From: Amia ocellicauda
Lineage: Eukaryota > Chordata > Actinopteri > Amiiformes > Amiidae
NCBI RefSeq assembly: GCF_036373705.1
Contig: NC_089866.1
Span: forward strand, 20,181,501-20,245,500
Reading direction: 5' to 3'
Length of the DNA stretch: 64,000 bases
The translations under genes were made by a program, and so were the position numbers. How positions within the stretch are numbered: position 1 is the stretch's first letter; the number at the start of each line of letters is the position of its first letter. The notes under the pieces were generated by a model that was not told the origin of the DNA, made no database searches, and saw only the letters and a list, made by a program, of their open reading frames with translations. This document shows positions 1 to 11,405 of the stretch, one piece after another.

Positions 1-344
1 TGGTTAAACAGGTGGGCCAAGAAATTGGTAATTGTATTGCTTCTAATCTGCAAATGCAAATGTTAGCACTGCCCCAACCCCAGCACAGACTGGTCAGGGG
101 AAAATGTAATAATGAGGTCAGAAGTAAAGGAGCCTCCCATCTTTCGAGGGGATAGTACAGTGCACAGTGACAGGAAATAATGCAGGCCTACTTGAAAAAG
201 AAAGGCTGTAACATATCAGAACAAGGCTGTAAGATTATGGATAGGCTGATGGGAAAGGCAAAAGACATATAGGATAGGAGAATAGGAATTTGTAATAACC
301 CTCTAGTTAATGTATGTAGGGACCCTAATATCATTTACAACATT

Positions 345-822
345 TTGAAACAGCATTTTGGTGAAGCTATCTCTTCTACCACACCGCTGGCTGATTTTTA
401 CTCAACTTTACCAAGGCAGGGGGAGAATATCCTAGATTACTGGATACACTTGAACAAAGCTGTAGATCTTGTGAGTGAGTGTCTGGAAAGGCATGGCAAA
501 AGAGTCAAGGAGCCACGTCATGAAATAACTGATGTTTGTTAAACATTGCCCCGACAGTGCAATTCATGAATCATTCAGATGTAAACCTGTGGAAAAACAG
601 GAAATGCTGGATAGCCATCACAGGGATAAGCGTATAACTAAGAGTAACAAAGTGCAGAACATGGCAAGAGTAAATGAGCCACAAGGTGCATGGTGTGAGA
701 CACAGCAGCAACCAGTGATTACTTCAGCCCGCCAGGCGGTACACCACAATAATGATCAGGCAGCAATGGGAAAACTTATCTTTTTATTTGGAGAATTTTC
801 TTTCCAACAAAGACTCTGCTAA
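345..822 (+). pseudogene. Gypsy gag remnant
   Basis: Two overlapping open segments (345-542 and 532-822) in different frames. The first carries a capsid-like stretch (QHFG..ISS.T.L.DFY..LPR.GE...DYWI.LNKAVD) resembling the gag core of fish Gypsy elements, in which a tract-binding helix precedes a zinc knuckle. No CCHC knuckle is visible in what remains. The frame change near 540 and the loss of the knuckle mark it as broken. The assignment rests on position ahead of protease and pol and on the general gag-like composition. Confidence 0.5.
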
Positions 823-1088
823 GCAGTTAGCCTTAGGTGGGCCATCTCAGCACATTGAGCCAGTTCCTTCAAGGAGGGACAGCTTATGAGAGGCAATCTC
901 ACAACATGAGGCAGAATTTAGCTGGCCTGCACCATGTAGCGAGTAATGAGAGCAAGAGTTGCGAGTAATGAAAGCTTGTTTTATGCCCCTGCAACTGTTC
1001 AAGATTCTGTTGAATTAAAAGTTCTGATTGGTAAGCTCGATGGCTTGTACTTTAAGTAAGCCTGCCGAATAAACGTTGTTGCAACAAG

Positions 1089-1808
1089 GTGTTGAAGCAA
1101 ATATCAAATAGACCCACCCAGATAATCCTTGTAGGGTGTGGAGTGAATCAAGCATGGTCCAAGTGTGAATATGAGTTACTCATAGAGCTGTTCAATTGCA
1201 AAATGTTAGTACTGGTCTTGGTAGTACCTGGACAAAGTGATGACTTGATAGTTGGGACGAATGTTCTTAAACATGTACTACATTAGTTGAAAAGAACTGA
1301 GGGGTATTGGGAAACTCACAATCTAACAATTGTGTTTCAAAGGAATCAAGCCTCCTCCTAGACATGTTAGCTAATGTAGACCACTGACAAGGTAACAAAG
1401 TACCTCACAAAGTTGTTATGGTTATACTTAAGCAAACTGTGACCCTTTCATCTAGACAAGAACACTTGTTGTGGGGAAAATCGAAGGAAAATGTATCTTT
1501 GCCTACTGGCAGTACTGTAGGGGTAGAGCACACAATATCACGATCAGCACAGAGGAATGTCCTTGTTGGGCGATAAATGGGTTCCTATGAAGATTGTTAA
1601 CCCCTTAAACCATCCAGTTGTTGTAAGACGTAATTCTGAATTGGCAGATGTGTATCCATGCTCAGCCTTGGAAGATATTGAACAGGCAGGCAGTTGCATA
1701 GAGTGTTGTGATGTAACCCAAGCTATTGGTCAAAATATTATTCAAACTAAATCGGAAACCAGGTCTGACATCTTGGAGAGGATGGGTTTATCAGATGTTG
1801 ATATTTAG
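1089..1808 (+). pseudogene. Gypsy protease / protease-RT linker remnant
   Basis: The open stretch 1089-1286 ends in LIVGTNVLKHVL, which matches the C-terminal flap/dimer region of retroelement aspartic proteases (consensus like D.IIG.N.L). The catalytic D[ST]G is not seen. A second open stretch at 1557-1808 has a V.NPL..PV.V.RN..LA..YP pattern, the linker commonly found between protease and reverse transcriptase in fish Gypsy pol. Several stops and frame changes between the two show decay. Confidence 0.5.
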
Positions 1809-1817
1809 TCATGTGAA

Positions 1818-2441
1818 GTGTCAGACTCATGGAAGGCCAAATTGACTAGTCTTGTTTTGAAGTATGAGTCTGAGTATGAGATTTTCTCCAGGGGTAAATT
1901 AGACTGTAGGGAGGAAAAGGATTTTGTTCACAGGATTAGGCTGAAGGATGAAAGACCTTTTAGACTTCCTTACACAAGACTCCCTCCATCCCAGTACCAA
2001 AATTGTACAGACCTTGATGAAATGGAAAACCAGGGGATTATTAGAAAGTCTAATAGTGAATGGGCGTCCCCACTAGTTCTTGTTTGGCATCAGTTTGTGG
2101 TTCCCCAGTCTCTCAAGGCAGATGTTTTAAAGGGGACTCATGATTACGCAGACCACAGAGGCCAAGTAAGAACTCTACACTTGGTTCGACAGAGATTTTT
2201 CTGGGTCAACATAGATACAGAGGTGAAAGAGTATGTTTCCCATTGCAAATGCTGTGTTGTGAGTAAAACTCCAGAACCATGCCATCCAATGGGTAATGGT
2301 GATTCAACTGAACGTTGGGAAGTATGCTTCACGCACCGCCGTCCAGATCTAAGGAAAAGTGGCCTCAGATGGTTCAAATGCTCACTTTTGCTTATAATTG
2401 CACCACACACGAAACAACAGGCTGTGCACCATTCTACTTAA
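1818..2441 (+). pseudogene. Gypsy pol chimera: RT N-terminus joined to integrase zinc-binding domain
   Basis: Residues around 38-83 of this open frame are the start of a Gypsy reverse transcriptase (RPFRLPYTRLPP, then GIIRKSNSEWASPLVLV). Directly after, the frame continues into the integrase N-terminal HHCC zinc-binding domain (TH..ADHRG, then CKCC with a preceding RQRFFW). The fingers/palm with the YXDD box, the RNase H and the tether region are absent. The join keeps the reading frame, so it is an internal deletion, not a frameshift. The integrase core DDE domain after the zinc finger is also missing and the frame runs out into unrelated codons. Confidence 0.75.
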
Positions 2442-2842
2442 TATTTGGTAGAATACCGAGTCTACCCAAAAATGTTGTGTTTTGTAGTGTCCTGACAGAT
2501 GCAAATGTCGAGAGTTATGACGAGTACGTTGATTCCCTTCAGCAGGACTTAAGACAGGCTGTGACAATAGCACAAAAGAAGCAAGCCAGAGAATAAAATA
2601 AGAGGGTTAGAGGTTGTGCTTTGGAGGTTGGAGACAAAGTCCTGTTAGCAAATAGGAAGGACAGGCAGAAAGGGAAGCTTGCAGACATGTGGGATTCTAC
2701 TGTTTATGTTATAACCTGGAAACATCCTGATGTACATTATATATACAGAGTCCTTGATCCTATCACTAAGAAGAGCATAGTGGTCCACCATAACGTTATG
2801 ATTGCAGTCAATTTCCTCCCATGGGGGGATGAAGAAAAATAA
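2345..2842 (+). pseudogene. Gypsy integrase C-terminal region remnant
   Basis: From about 2345 the frame reads into the end of the integrase core (LTFAYNCTTHETTG.AP..L.FGR.P.LP), a very typical Gypsy motif just downstream of the catalytic glutamate. A stop at 2594-2596 interrupts it. It resumes at 2621-2842 with VGDKVLLANR....GKLAD.W, then YRV.DP and VVHHN, the C-terminal SH3-like GPY/F region that binds DNA. It is non-functional because of the stop and because the catalytic core in front is deleted. Confidence 0.7.
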
Positions 2843-3021
2843 TCCACAGTTCTTTCTGAGCTATAAGAGATCGACTCCCTGGAAGAAGAGACTGTGAGAT
2901 GAGCCCCTGTGATAGAAGTCGAAGAGGAGAGTGAAAATCAGAGGACTGCTTTCAGGATTCTCCACAACCTGACACCTGAAACACATGATGATGATTACAC
3001 TGCCTGTGAATCTTTAAATGA

Positions 3022-3522
3022 GTGGTTGATGAGCCTTTTACATTGGAATATTCAGAGGGACAACAGGAGACATCTCTAAGCTGTGAGAAGTCTTTAGATG
3101 ATCAAGAAAGAATTGACAACATATCACTAAATCAGAGTATTTCAAGTTCACAAGGTGACCTGAGTGAATTGTATAACAAAAGAGAGCAACCTGTAGACAT
3201 TGAGTTAGAAGTGCCTGTACAGACTCCCAGTTCTACTCGTAGCAGAGACAGTTTAACCACACAGAGTAAATGCTCTGACACCAGATCTACCAGTGCTACC
3301 ATAACCCCAAAAACAGTAGAATGTGAGAAGTCACAGAAGTCAACTTACAAAATTCAGTTAGCGTTCCTCTAAATGACGGGTGTTGTGCAAACTCGGTCAG
3401 GTAGGGCTGTACAACCCGTAGAAAGGCTTATTCAGTCAATGAATATTCTGGTTTCAGAATTTGGTAAAACCGAGCACCTAACAGCTCTTGTAAATGTCTT
3501 AGAAACCCTTATTGAAGTGTAA
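3022..3522 (+). pseudogene. Gypsy pol C-terminal tail
   Basis: An open stretch at 3022-3372 is rich in Ser, Thr, Glu and Gln with no recognisable domain. After its stop the sequence continues in a different frame to a TAA at 3520-3522 and contains the QTRSGRAVQPVERLI motif that often closes fish Gypsy pol. The low-complexity part is best read as the variable spacer before that tail. An unrelated extra ORF is a weaker alternative. Confidence 0.45.
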
Positions 3523-3870
3523 TATTTTGATTTTGATTTACCTTTCCTTGATGCAGCTATTTAAAGGAAAGACAATAGGAAGCACTTGTTGCACATTGAA
3601 TTTGTGATGCTAGAGTACTGAGGTGAGGTCTTTGTCTTATTGAGCATGTCCACCTGGAGTATATAATGTATGAAAAAAGAGTAAAGGTAATGTGTAAAAC
3701 TTTGTACGTAGGGGGCAGTGCACACTCCCTAGTACAATCCTACCATTGGGATGGCCCTAGGTTAAGGTTACCCTTAAGAGATTTGTTTTTAAATCTAATT
3801 AAAGCACCTATACCCATGTAAGCACAACTGCTTCCTTGCAAGTCCGTAACACTGTGTCAGATTGTTTTGT

Positions 3871-3948
3871 TAAGTTTGATGGAATTCATAAGGGGTGACA
3901 GGGTTAAATTGAAATTATTGATAAAGCAAATAAATTCCATCAAACTTA
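3871..3948. repeat. Inverted repeat, 16-bp arms, 46-nt loop
   Basis: TAAGTTTGATGGAATT at 3871-3886 is the exact reverse complement of 3933-3948. It lies in the presumed LTR downstream of the Gypsy internal region. Confidence 0.75.
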
Positions 3949-4777
3949 GTTTAAGGGATTAAATTACTTTCCTTGCTAAATTGAATCAAAATCATCCTTG
4001 ATGTCATTTATAGGGTTAATTTATTTGTGCGCCTTTGGACAAACCAACTGTATAAATTGGGGGGGGGGGGATTAAATGGTTAATCTTATTTGACTTTACT
4101 GCTAAAGAGTCATTTATCTGTCACAGTTTTATAAAAAAAAAATTAGATATTTAGTTCTATGTATGCATACTGTACTGGAACGAAATATGCACCATGTGAA
4201 TAGTTAGTAATATTCTGCCCCTGCCATTTTGTTCAGTTGGCTGGTTCTGTAATTGGCTTTCTCTCAGTTCCCGCCAGAACGCTGTGAGGTAAGCAAGTGG
4301 TATTGTCTCTATTGTTTTGTGAGGTCGTGTTACTCGGTGTTGACCGTTTATTTGATTATTGTTCTTGAAATGAGTTGTGCATGTGCTGTGTGATGTGGGG
4401 GAGGGAAAGAAAAATGTCCCTTTGGTAATGTAAACATGTTTTTGTTTTATTTTAGTAATATTGTATTATTTTCAAATCCAAGATGTCGTTTAAAAAGAAC
4501 GGAATCTGCTATATCTGTTGTATTGTTTTGAATGTATTCATATTGTAAACCCACCGTAGTTCTTCCTGGGAAACACAGGCTGGTTTGAAAAGGGGGCTGT
4601 ATTGGCGTTAGTTGGTTTGTTTCAAATCTGTTAACCCTGAAGATCCAGACGCGGGGTGTGTGTCCGTCCTCTGTAGTCATAGTGGATGAAGGTGGCTATA
4701 TAACCCAAATCAAATGAAATCCGCAAATCGCAGTTGTGAAACAGGAATAATAAACTGTATGTGATAAACTGTGTTTT

Positions 4778-5094
4778 ATTCAGTTGTGTCTGAAATAGCG
4801 AATCGGTGTAAAACCCTCGATGGATAGCCCAGCGTTCCCTATGTACAACGGGAGGATGCATAGTGTTCAATTGAAGATGTTTTGTGTAGGCTGTATTTTA
4901 TGATTGTGGTTATGAATGTGAAATGAATCTAGCCTTTTATTTCCAGGTAGCATCTTAACGTCCCCGCGAAGAAGGAATGAGGGGAAAACAGGTATCATTA
5001 GGTGTCAAATTATGAACGAATAAAAGGCTGAGTTAGCTGAGCATATTTCCACCTGTTTGTGTGTTTTGACGACGTATATGTGCTGTGTGTAGTA
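4778..5094 (+). repeat. Direct repeat, copy 1 (partner at 6430-6590)
   Basis: The segment beginning TGTCTGAAATAGCGAATCGG recurs with changes at 6446 onward, and both copies continue through AAAGGCTG and end in GTGCTGTGTGTAG / GTGTTGTGTGTAG. Copy 2 is shorter. The pair brackets about 1.35 kb of unrelated sequence. Confidence 0.5.
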
Positions 5095-6429
5095 GAGGTC
5101 GACCTATTTATCGGTAGGCCCATTAATCGGGGCCAATAACCGCTTTTTAAAATAAAATGGAAGGTACTTTTTTACGATTCTGACAGTATTATCAATATCC
5201 ATCCATCCATCCATCCATCCATCCAGAGCTTTCTGACCGCAACATTGCCCACTGGATTATTTTTGTATACCTACTGTTTCTCCTGCTCGTAGCGCATGGA
5301 TATTACATCTGAAAGTATCTCCAGACCTATTGTTGAAAAGGAGGAGCGCTTGCCAGCCGTCCATTAAACAAATATTAATGTAATATTAAAAACATTTTTG
5401 AAACCCACTATTTTTACAGTGAATAGTTCTTATACAGTTTACGGTTTCATTATTCAGGTTGATAGGATACATTTACAAATATGCAAAACACTTGTCAGTT
5501 ACCCTTCAAAGGAAAATAAAAAATAATATTTGAGTGTATTTTACTGTATGTAATGTATTTGTATTGTAAAGCAATGAAATCAGGAGCAAACAGTGGTCTG
5601 TCGAAGAGAGAGGACACTTTATTAACAATATGGTCTTGCTAGGTAAACGAACTAGTTAGGAGTTGGCAAATGGCAACAATGAGAGACGAAAGGAAGGTGA
5701 CGGCAATTACAGCAATATTATGATGATGGAGAGTTAATGTGACGATATAGATTGGACAAATTGAATATTGTTTGTTAATTAACTGGTCCTTACGGGCAGT
5801 TTCTTCTGCCACTGGCAAAAATGCAGTGTTACGCTGAATTCAATGCCCCTACGAATCATGTGTCCCTGGTTGGTTTGCACATGATTAATAATTTATGAAT
5901 ACATTAATTTTCTTTGCACAGGGCGAATTACACAAAACTTGCATATTTTACAGTAGGAGAAGATCAAATCCATAATAAAGCGCTTTGCGAGCGATCACAC
6001 GTCAGCAAAGTGGTGACAATTTATTATTATTAGTATTATTAGTATTATGTTTTTATGTTAGCAGATGCCCTTATCAGAGCGACTTTCAAAACATGAGAGC
6101 ATTGTTATGGTGTCTGGCAACAGGGACAATGCAACAATGATTTGGGACCATCATCACAGACTTCATCAATAAGCAGAATTTCTCATCAAACCATGATGGC
6201 ATTAACATCACCCGAGCTCGTCCGTATTGATTTGCCCATGACTGCGCCGCAAATAGCCCCAAAACAGCCGCATTCATAATCAATATTCTAGCCTATAGTC
6301 ATTGTTTTTTAAACACGAATAAAAGTAAAAATATGCCACAAAATGAATGAAAATGTATGCACTCATACAAAGTATATTCATAATGAACTGCACGCGTGGT
6401 GACGAACGCATGCTAACTCTCTTGTATTT
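5095..6429. other. Intergenic, AT-rich, repeats only
   Basis: No gene is seen. At 5096-5145 there is a GAGGTCGACC...ATCGG...ATTAATCGGGGCC motif like the ends of a dispersed repeat common in fish genomes. A weakly similar motif in the opposite orientation lies at about 9730-9790. An (ATCC)n microsatellite occupies about 5197-5224. At 6058-6092 a GCAGATGCCCTTATCAGAGCGACTT motif marks the head of a SINE-like fish repeat. Confidence 0.4.
6055..6092 (+). repeat. SINE/LINE-tail-like dispersed fish repeat, fragment
   Basis: Contains GCAGATGCCCTTATC and GAGCGACTT after a TTA-rich stretch. The same signature occurs at 22960, 26798 and, more diverged, at 31455. Family name not determined. Confidence 0.5.
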
Positions 6430-6590
6430 TATTCAATACAGTAAAAGTATCTGAAATAGCGAATCAGTGTAAATCCCTTAATGCATAAATAAAAATAAAA
6501 GGCTGCTGTATTTTCGTTTCTGCTTGTCTACATGTGAGCTCCCGTTTTTTGTTTTGTTTTTTACAATGTATCTGTGTTGTGTGTAGATGC
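6430..6590 (+). repeat. Direct repeat, copy 2
   Basis: Diverged second copy of the 4778-5094 segment: CTGAAATAGCGAATCAGTGT near the start and TCTGTGTTGTGTGTAGATG at the end. Confidence 0.5.
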
Positions 6591-7235
6591 TGAAAGAGTT
6601 TAATTTTGAGGGTTAAATAGGGTTTCAAAGACAGTAGTAAAGCTTGCAGATTAAGGACATAATCCGCCCTGGTGCTGATTATTATTTCTCGACTTCTACT
6701 TCATGCTTTGGAACGCCCACATCCAGTGACGTAAGCGTTCGGTTGCCAAACCGGTGGAAAAGCAGGCCGGTTCGCAAACAGTTTAGCTGGTTCCCAGGCT
6801 GATCTCCATTACCTGTGTCAAGTAATGAGAGATAGTCTGCTTTCTTGTACTTTTCACTTGTCCCTTGAAGAAGATCCAATAACTGTTATGGTGCTGGGAA
6901 AAGATCAGTTAGCCCTCTCACACTTCCAAAAGTCTTTGTTTTTATTTAATTCCAGATCAACATTTTTACCTCACATTAATTCAGCAGGGCTGTGGACATT
7001 TTTGTGAAGTGTGACCCACGAAAGAATAACTTATGTTTAAAAGGCATATGGAATATTCCTGTGTGCAGTAATGCTCTTGCCATCTGCAGGTGGATCCCAA
7101 GGTGTGCCTCTTTGTTCGGGAAGTCCTCTCAGCCAGTTCAGGAGCTGTTGCCCTGTGTGGCTGCCCTCATGTCTCTCCAGCTCTGATCTTCCAGAATCTT
7201 TGCAGAAAATGCTTGTCAATCACTTTTTATGCGGA

Positions 7236-7887
7236 CAATCGCCTGCAGAAGATACTTGTGAATATGTACTGTGATGTGCTGAAGGCCGAGCAGATCAACG
7301 AGGATATTGGGAACATGTGGAGGGAACAGTGAACAAGCTGATCAATACTTTTTCCAACCTGCCTGGCCCCAGACAGGTGGCACTTTTTCAAGAAAGAAAT
7401 CAGCATGTTCAGGATGCACCTCTCCATCATCTCCAACCCAGGGATCAAGGACAGACGCAGGGAGAAGTTTAAGAAATAAAAACGGCTTTGACTTAGACAT
7501 CAATGCTAGTTTAGTTTTAGCTCACAATCTCACAGTTCCCTTCACACATTATAACCTCACAGCCTTTGAGGGGATTCATAGCAACTGAGTAGCACCTAGT
7601 TAACCTGATCTGCAGGATCTGGTAAAGATTGCATATACCACACAGTATGATGCATTTCATAAGACAATCTCTCGGCTCTGTCTTCAGCTGTTGCAAAGTT
7701 GTTTGTTCTTCTCTCTCAGTTCTGCTTACAGCTGCTGACAATAGTCCAAAGTGTGAGGGGAACGCTGAGTAACAGTGATTTTTCTCCCCTTTCAGATCAG
7801 TAAAATTGTGGGGTTTGATGTGAAGCCTGGGGTGGACACATCGTTGCGGAACATGGTGGAGTACAGGCTGACAAAGTATATTGACAA
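7236..7887 (+). pseudogene. Dynein heavy chain linker-region fragment, broken
   Basis: Coding-like sequence in three successive frames reads into a dynein heavy chain linker: ...INEDIGNMWREQ, then (after a frame change near 7330) VNKLINTFSNLPGPRQVAL, then (second change near 7390) KKEISMFRMHLSIISNPGIKDRRR. A further exon-like piece at 7796-7887 follows a TTTCTCCCCTTTCAG acceptor and reads ISKIVGFDVKPGVDT..., ending at a good GTAAGA donor. In intact dyneins the two parts join as NPG(I/L)K.RHW..ISKIVGFD. The donor expected near 7470 is GAAATAA rather than GT, and the RHW motif reads RRR. Two frameshifts and the lost donor argue for a pseudogene or an abandoned exon pair. Which dynein it came from cannot be told. 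Confidence 0.55.
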
Positions 7888-9799
7888 GTAAGATGATCGA
7901 TTTGTAGAGAGCGACACTAGGTTTCTGTAGTTTTGGGGAACACTGAACCGTCTCTGATATATTTTATGAAATGGTTCTAATCAGAGCCCTGCACACCAGG
8001 TATTGCTCACCGTCTCTCAGGCTTTTTTGCTGTATTAGCGCTAACAAAAACCAGGTACCAAACATAATAATGCACCGAGAGTAGCGAGACCATGGTAAAC
8101 AGGTGTATAATATATGGTTGCATCCAGGACGTAACAACAGTGTCTGCATTATTTAAGCCTTAAAAAAAATCAGTGAAGAAATGACAAGCTATTTTGTGCA
8201 GAATCCTGAACTGGGAGATGCACCTCTCTGTGATGCGCTGCTCTGTAGGGCTGCCACCTGGCCCTGCAATCCTGGGACATTTTGAGAAAGGACGGGGTTC
8301 TTAGCTGCTAAATTTAAATAAATGAACGTGTTAATTATCCCTACACTTTCGTTAAAAGTAATCAGGTTGCTGAATGACTGACTGTGCAACAATCAAGAAA
8401 GAAATCATTGTGAGGATCAGTTCAACATCCCACCCCCCAACAGCTGAGCAGTGTTACTGATTGGGAAAGTAATTGCATGTTCTGGCAATTTTTAATACAG
8501 TTTAACAAACAGAAACTAAACTACTTTAACATATCAGTGTCTGCATATGAACAAAGGAAATGTTATTATGATTGATAATAATGAAATCCATAAAAAGTAC
8601 ATTATTTTTATTCTAATTATACCATTGTTTGCCATGCATGATAATTAAGCTGTAGTGTTTTCAGTAAATCCCAGGATGCACCGATGAAGAAGTAACAAGT
8701 TTATTATACAAAATGTAAATACTGGTTAACCTGGAGCTCTCCTCTCACATTAAGTGAGGAAAATAACTCAGGATGTGAGTTGGAGAAGCGTTTTTGCATC
8801 TTCAGATAGACGATGGGTTGCAGTCTTATCTATCCGAAGTGCTTACATCTCATTAAAATACAGTTATACAAAATAGTTTACCACATGCATAATAATTAAC
8901 ATAGACCTAAGTTTGTTGCTGACGTTTAAGTGTTTGATGAGTTGATTGGAAATTGAGTAGTGTATTTAAATGGAAATATGAATATGAAACATAAAACATA
9001 TTGTTATAAATGACATCAAAGAGCTTTTTTTCCTAAATGGGTACACTGCATAGTCAAAACACAGACGAAACAAGTGTTTATTTGCAGTCTAATCACTGTC
9101 CACTCAATGTGACTGCAGTTGTAAGACACTTGTAATGCTACACAGTGTGTGTTCTTCAAGCACATGAAAGACTAGCCTGTAGGTGAGGTAGAGACTGCGA
9201 CTTCAACGTGATTTGCATTTATGCAGCTAAAACAACGTAGGCACATTTTATGCATATATTTAGGAAAAGTCACGAACGAGTATCCGCAGTGTATTCAGGA
9301 ACACAGTAATTCAAATTAAATCTGTCAAACTGACCAGCTCAGTGCTTATTAAATTATAAAGGCGAATCACGCAAGATATCCCATCGCTAGAGCTACAGTC
9401 CAGTATCTGCGCACAAACTGCAGGGTTACAAGCCGCAAATGGGAAAACTAAACTCTGGATTCAAACTCGATTCGTAAAGAAATATTGAAGACAAGGAAAG
9501 GATTTGTTTCATTTGCATGCAGTGCTTTTCTTACAAGGGCAGTGTGAGTACAGTATAATTTGTGAGCAAAACGCCTGTTTGCTTTAGCAATTATGATTGT
9601 TTGCTCATTATAATGTTTTTTTATTTTTTACTATTAATGTTACAGCATTGTTATACTGTACTATCAATGCCTAGTATTTATTAAATTATTGTGTGGCACA
9701 ACCACACTTATTTTAATAAGTGCCCATTTAATCAGCCAATCCCCATTGATTAACCGATCAATTATTTTAATTGTCTTTTTTTCCAGAGCTGTATATATA

Positions 9800-9802
<3 letters not shown>

Positions 9803-9832
<30 letters not shown>
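9803..9832. repeat. (GT)n microsatellite
   Basis: Uninterrupted GT dinucleotides following ATATATATGTATG. Confidence 0.9.
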
Positions 9833-9836
<4 letters not shown>

Positions 9837-10362
9837 GTAATTAAATGTATGGTTTGTATTATTATTAGCAACTGTACGCTATCCAAAACGGAGACATCTA
9901 ATATTTTGGTTTTGACAACTTAAAAAGAAAAAGACGTGAACAAAGACTAATCAAGGCTAACTTACCAGTATACAAAATATTTATAAATGTAAATGTGTAA
10001 ATTTTCATGTAATCACTGGGCAAATATTTAACACGGTAACATCAAAGCACTAGAAGATCTGTGAAAGAGAGCAACCCCAGGTATAAGATACACGACTATG
10101 ATTTGAGGAAAACTAAATGGGAGGTAAATACGAGACTGACAGGAAAATATTTATTTAATGTTTATTTAATATTTAATGAATGGCTTTTGCCAATTTACCA
10201 CAGTTTTATGTGTACGTCACAGTAGCCGTAAACAGCGGGAAACCTGGCGCTTCTCTGGCTCTGCTCTCCTGTCCCGCTTCCTGTCTGCTGTTCAAGGTCC
10301 CCAGTGACATCGTAGGTGTTGTCATGTGACTCATTCTTGCTCTGATTGGGTTCTTGTCCAGG

Positions 10363-10434
10363 GCGATTTCATGCGATTTCTTGAAAATAGGACTGCTCTA
10401 TTGCTTGAAATTGGATGAAATCGCAAGAAATCGC
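10363..10434. repeat. Paired inverted GCGATTTC motifs
   Basis: GCGATTTC occurs at 10363-10370 and 10373-10380, and its reverse complement GAAATCGC at 10417-10424 and 10427-10434. The two halves can pair with a loop of about 36 nt. It sits in a GC-rich block followed by a G run. Confidence 0.7.
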
Positions 10435-11266
10435 AAGGGGGGGGTGAAGAGGGAGGAGAAGGTGGAGTAAAGTTTGCACAGGATCAAGGAGTGAGTAATG
10501 GGAAAGAAATGCATAGAGCTTGAAATAATGAACAGCTCACCCGTGCGTCTTTGAGAGGAAGGTTGTTTAATTTCAAAGGTGTTTTATGAAGGGGTCGCAC
10601 ATGTTGCAGGTTGCAGCTATATTTAGTACAAAATCTCAGTGGTTCAAGTGGAACATGTTTATATTTTCTGTTCTATTGAACTACACCCCCAATTGTTATT
10701 GGTTTTCACATATAGCACAACATTAATGTAATTACCCCATTGCAGGAGACAGCTGCTCTCTTCCAAAAGAGCTAATTCTAGTGGGACGTATTGCCAGACA
10801 ATAATTCAAATGGATTATTAAAGAAATAAAAATCATACCTAGCTACACCTCACTGTATATTATAAAAATGGCATTTGTGTGAGCTAATGGGTGTGGACCT
10901 GACCTGGGATGTGACTGAAGACCGATCTCACTGTGTCCGGAAGTATCTCCGTATAGTGTGTGAGTGAAAATCTTGCTGTATACGGAAATAAAATTCACTA
11001 TATGCGTCTCAGTATATAGTGTATGCATCTCAGTATACAGTGAGGGGAAAAAAGTATTTGATCCCCTGCTGATTTTGTATGTTTGCCCACTGACAAAGAA
11101 ATGATCAGTCTATAATTTTAATGGTAGGTGTATTTTAACAATGAGAGACAGAATAACAACAAAAAAATCCAGAAAAACGCATTTAAAAAAAGTTATAAAT
11201 TGATTTGCATGTTAATGAGGGAAATAAGTATTTGATCCCCTATCAATCAGCAAGATTTCTGGCTCC

Positions 11267-11363
11267 CAGGTGTCTTTTATACAGGTAATGAGCTGAGATT
11301 AGGACCACTCTCTTAAAGGGAGTGCTCCTAATCTCAGCTCGTTACCTGTATAAAAGACACCTG
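11267..11363. repeat. Long hairpin in the leader of Tc1 element A
   Basis: The arms of about 44 nt (CAGGTGTCTTTTATACAGGT... and its complement) are separated by a short loop and differ at two positions. The same hairpin, perfect, is found in element C at 14315-14411. Confidence 0.85.
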
Positions 11364-11405
11364 TCCACAGAAGCAATCAATCAATCAGATTCCAAACTCT
11401 CCACC

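Larger units (their letters stand above)
1..3718 (+). mobile_element. Decayed Ty3/Gypsy-type LTR retrotransposon (internal region)
   Basis: Pieces of gag, protease, reverse transcriptase, integrase and a pol C-terminal tail follow each other in the standard Gypsy order on the plus strand, separated by stops and frameshifts. The 5' LTR and primer-binding site would lie left of the window. The internal part ends with a TRSGR..PV.RLI type tail (stop at 3520-3522), which is typical of fish Gypsy pol ends, and a G-rich stretch at 3711-3717 could be the polypurine tract in front of a 3' LTR starting near TG at 3719. The central part of pol (RT palm, RNase H, integrase core) is missing, so the copy cannot move by itself. 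Confidence 0.8.
3719..5094. other. Region after the Gypsy element; possible LTR, no gene
   Basis: No coding region is supported. TG at 3719 follows a G-rich tract and could open a 3' LTR; its right end could not be placed because the 5' LTR is outside the window. The stretch holds a 16-bp perfect inverted repeat (3871-3886 with 3933-3948), a run of 12 G at about 4060-4071 and an A run near 4133. The part from about 4778 on is repeated in diverged form at 6440-6590. Confidence 0.3.
7888..10980. other. Intergenic, no gene recognised
   Basis: About 3 kb of AT-rich sequence without a supportable coding region. It holds a (GT)n microsatellite at about 9803-9832, a GC-richer block at 10205-10500 and a cluster of GCGATTTC motifs in both orientations at 10363-10434. 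Short open frames here have no recognisable motif. Confidence 0.4.
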
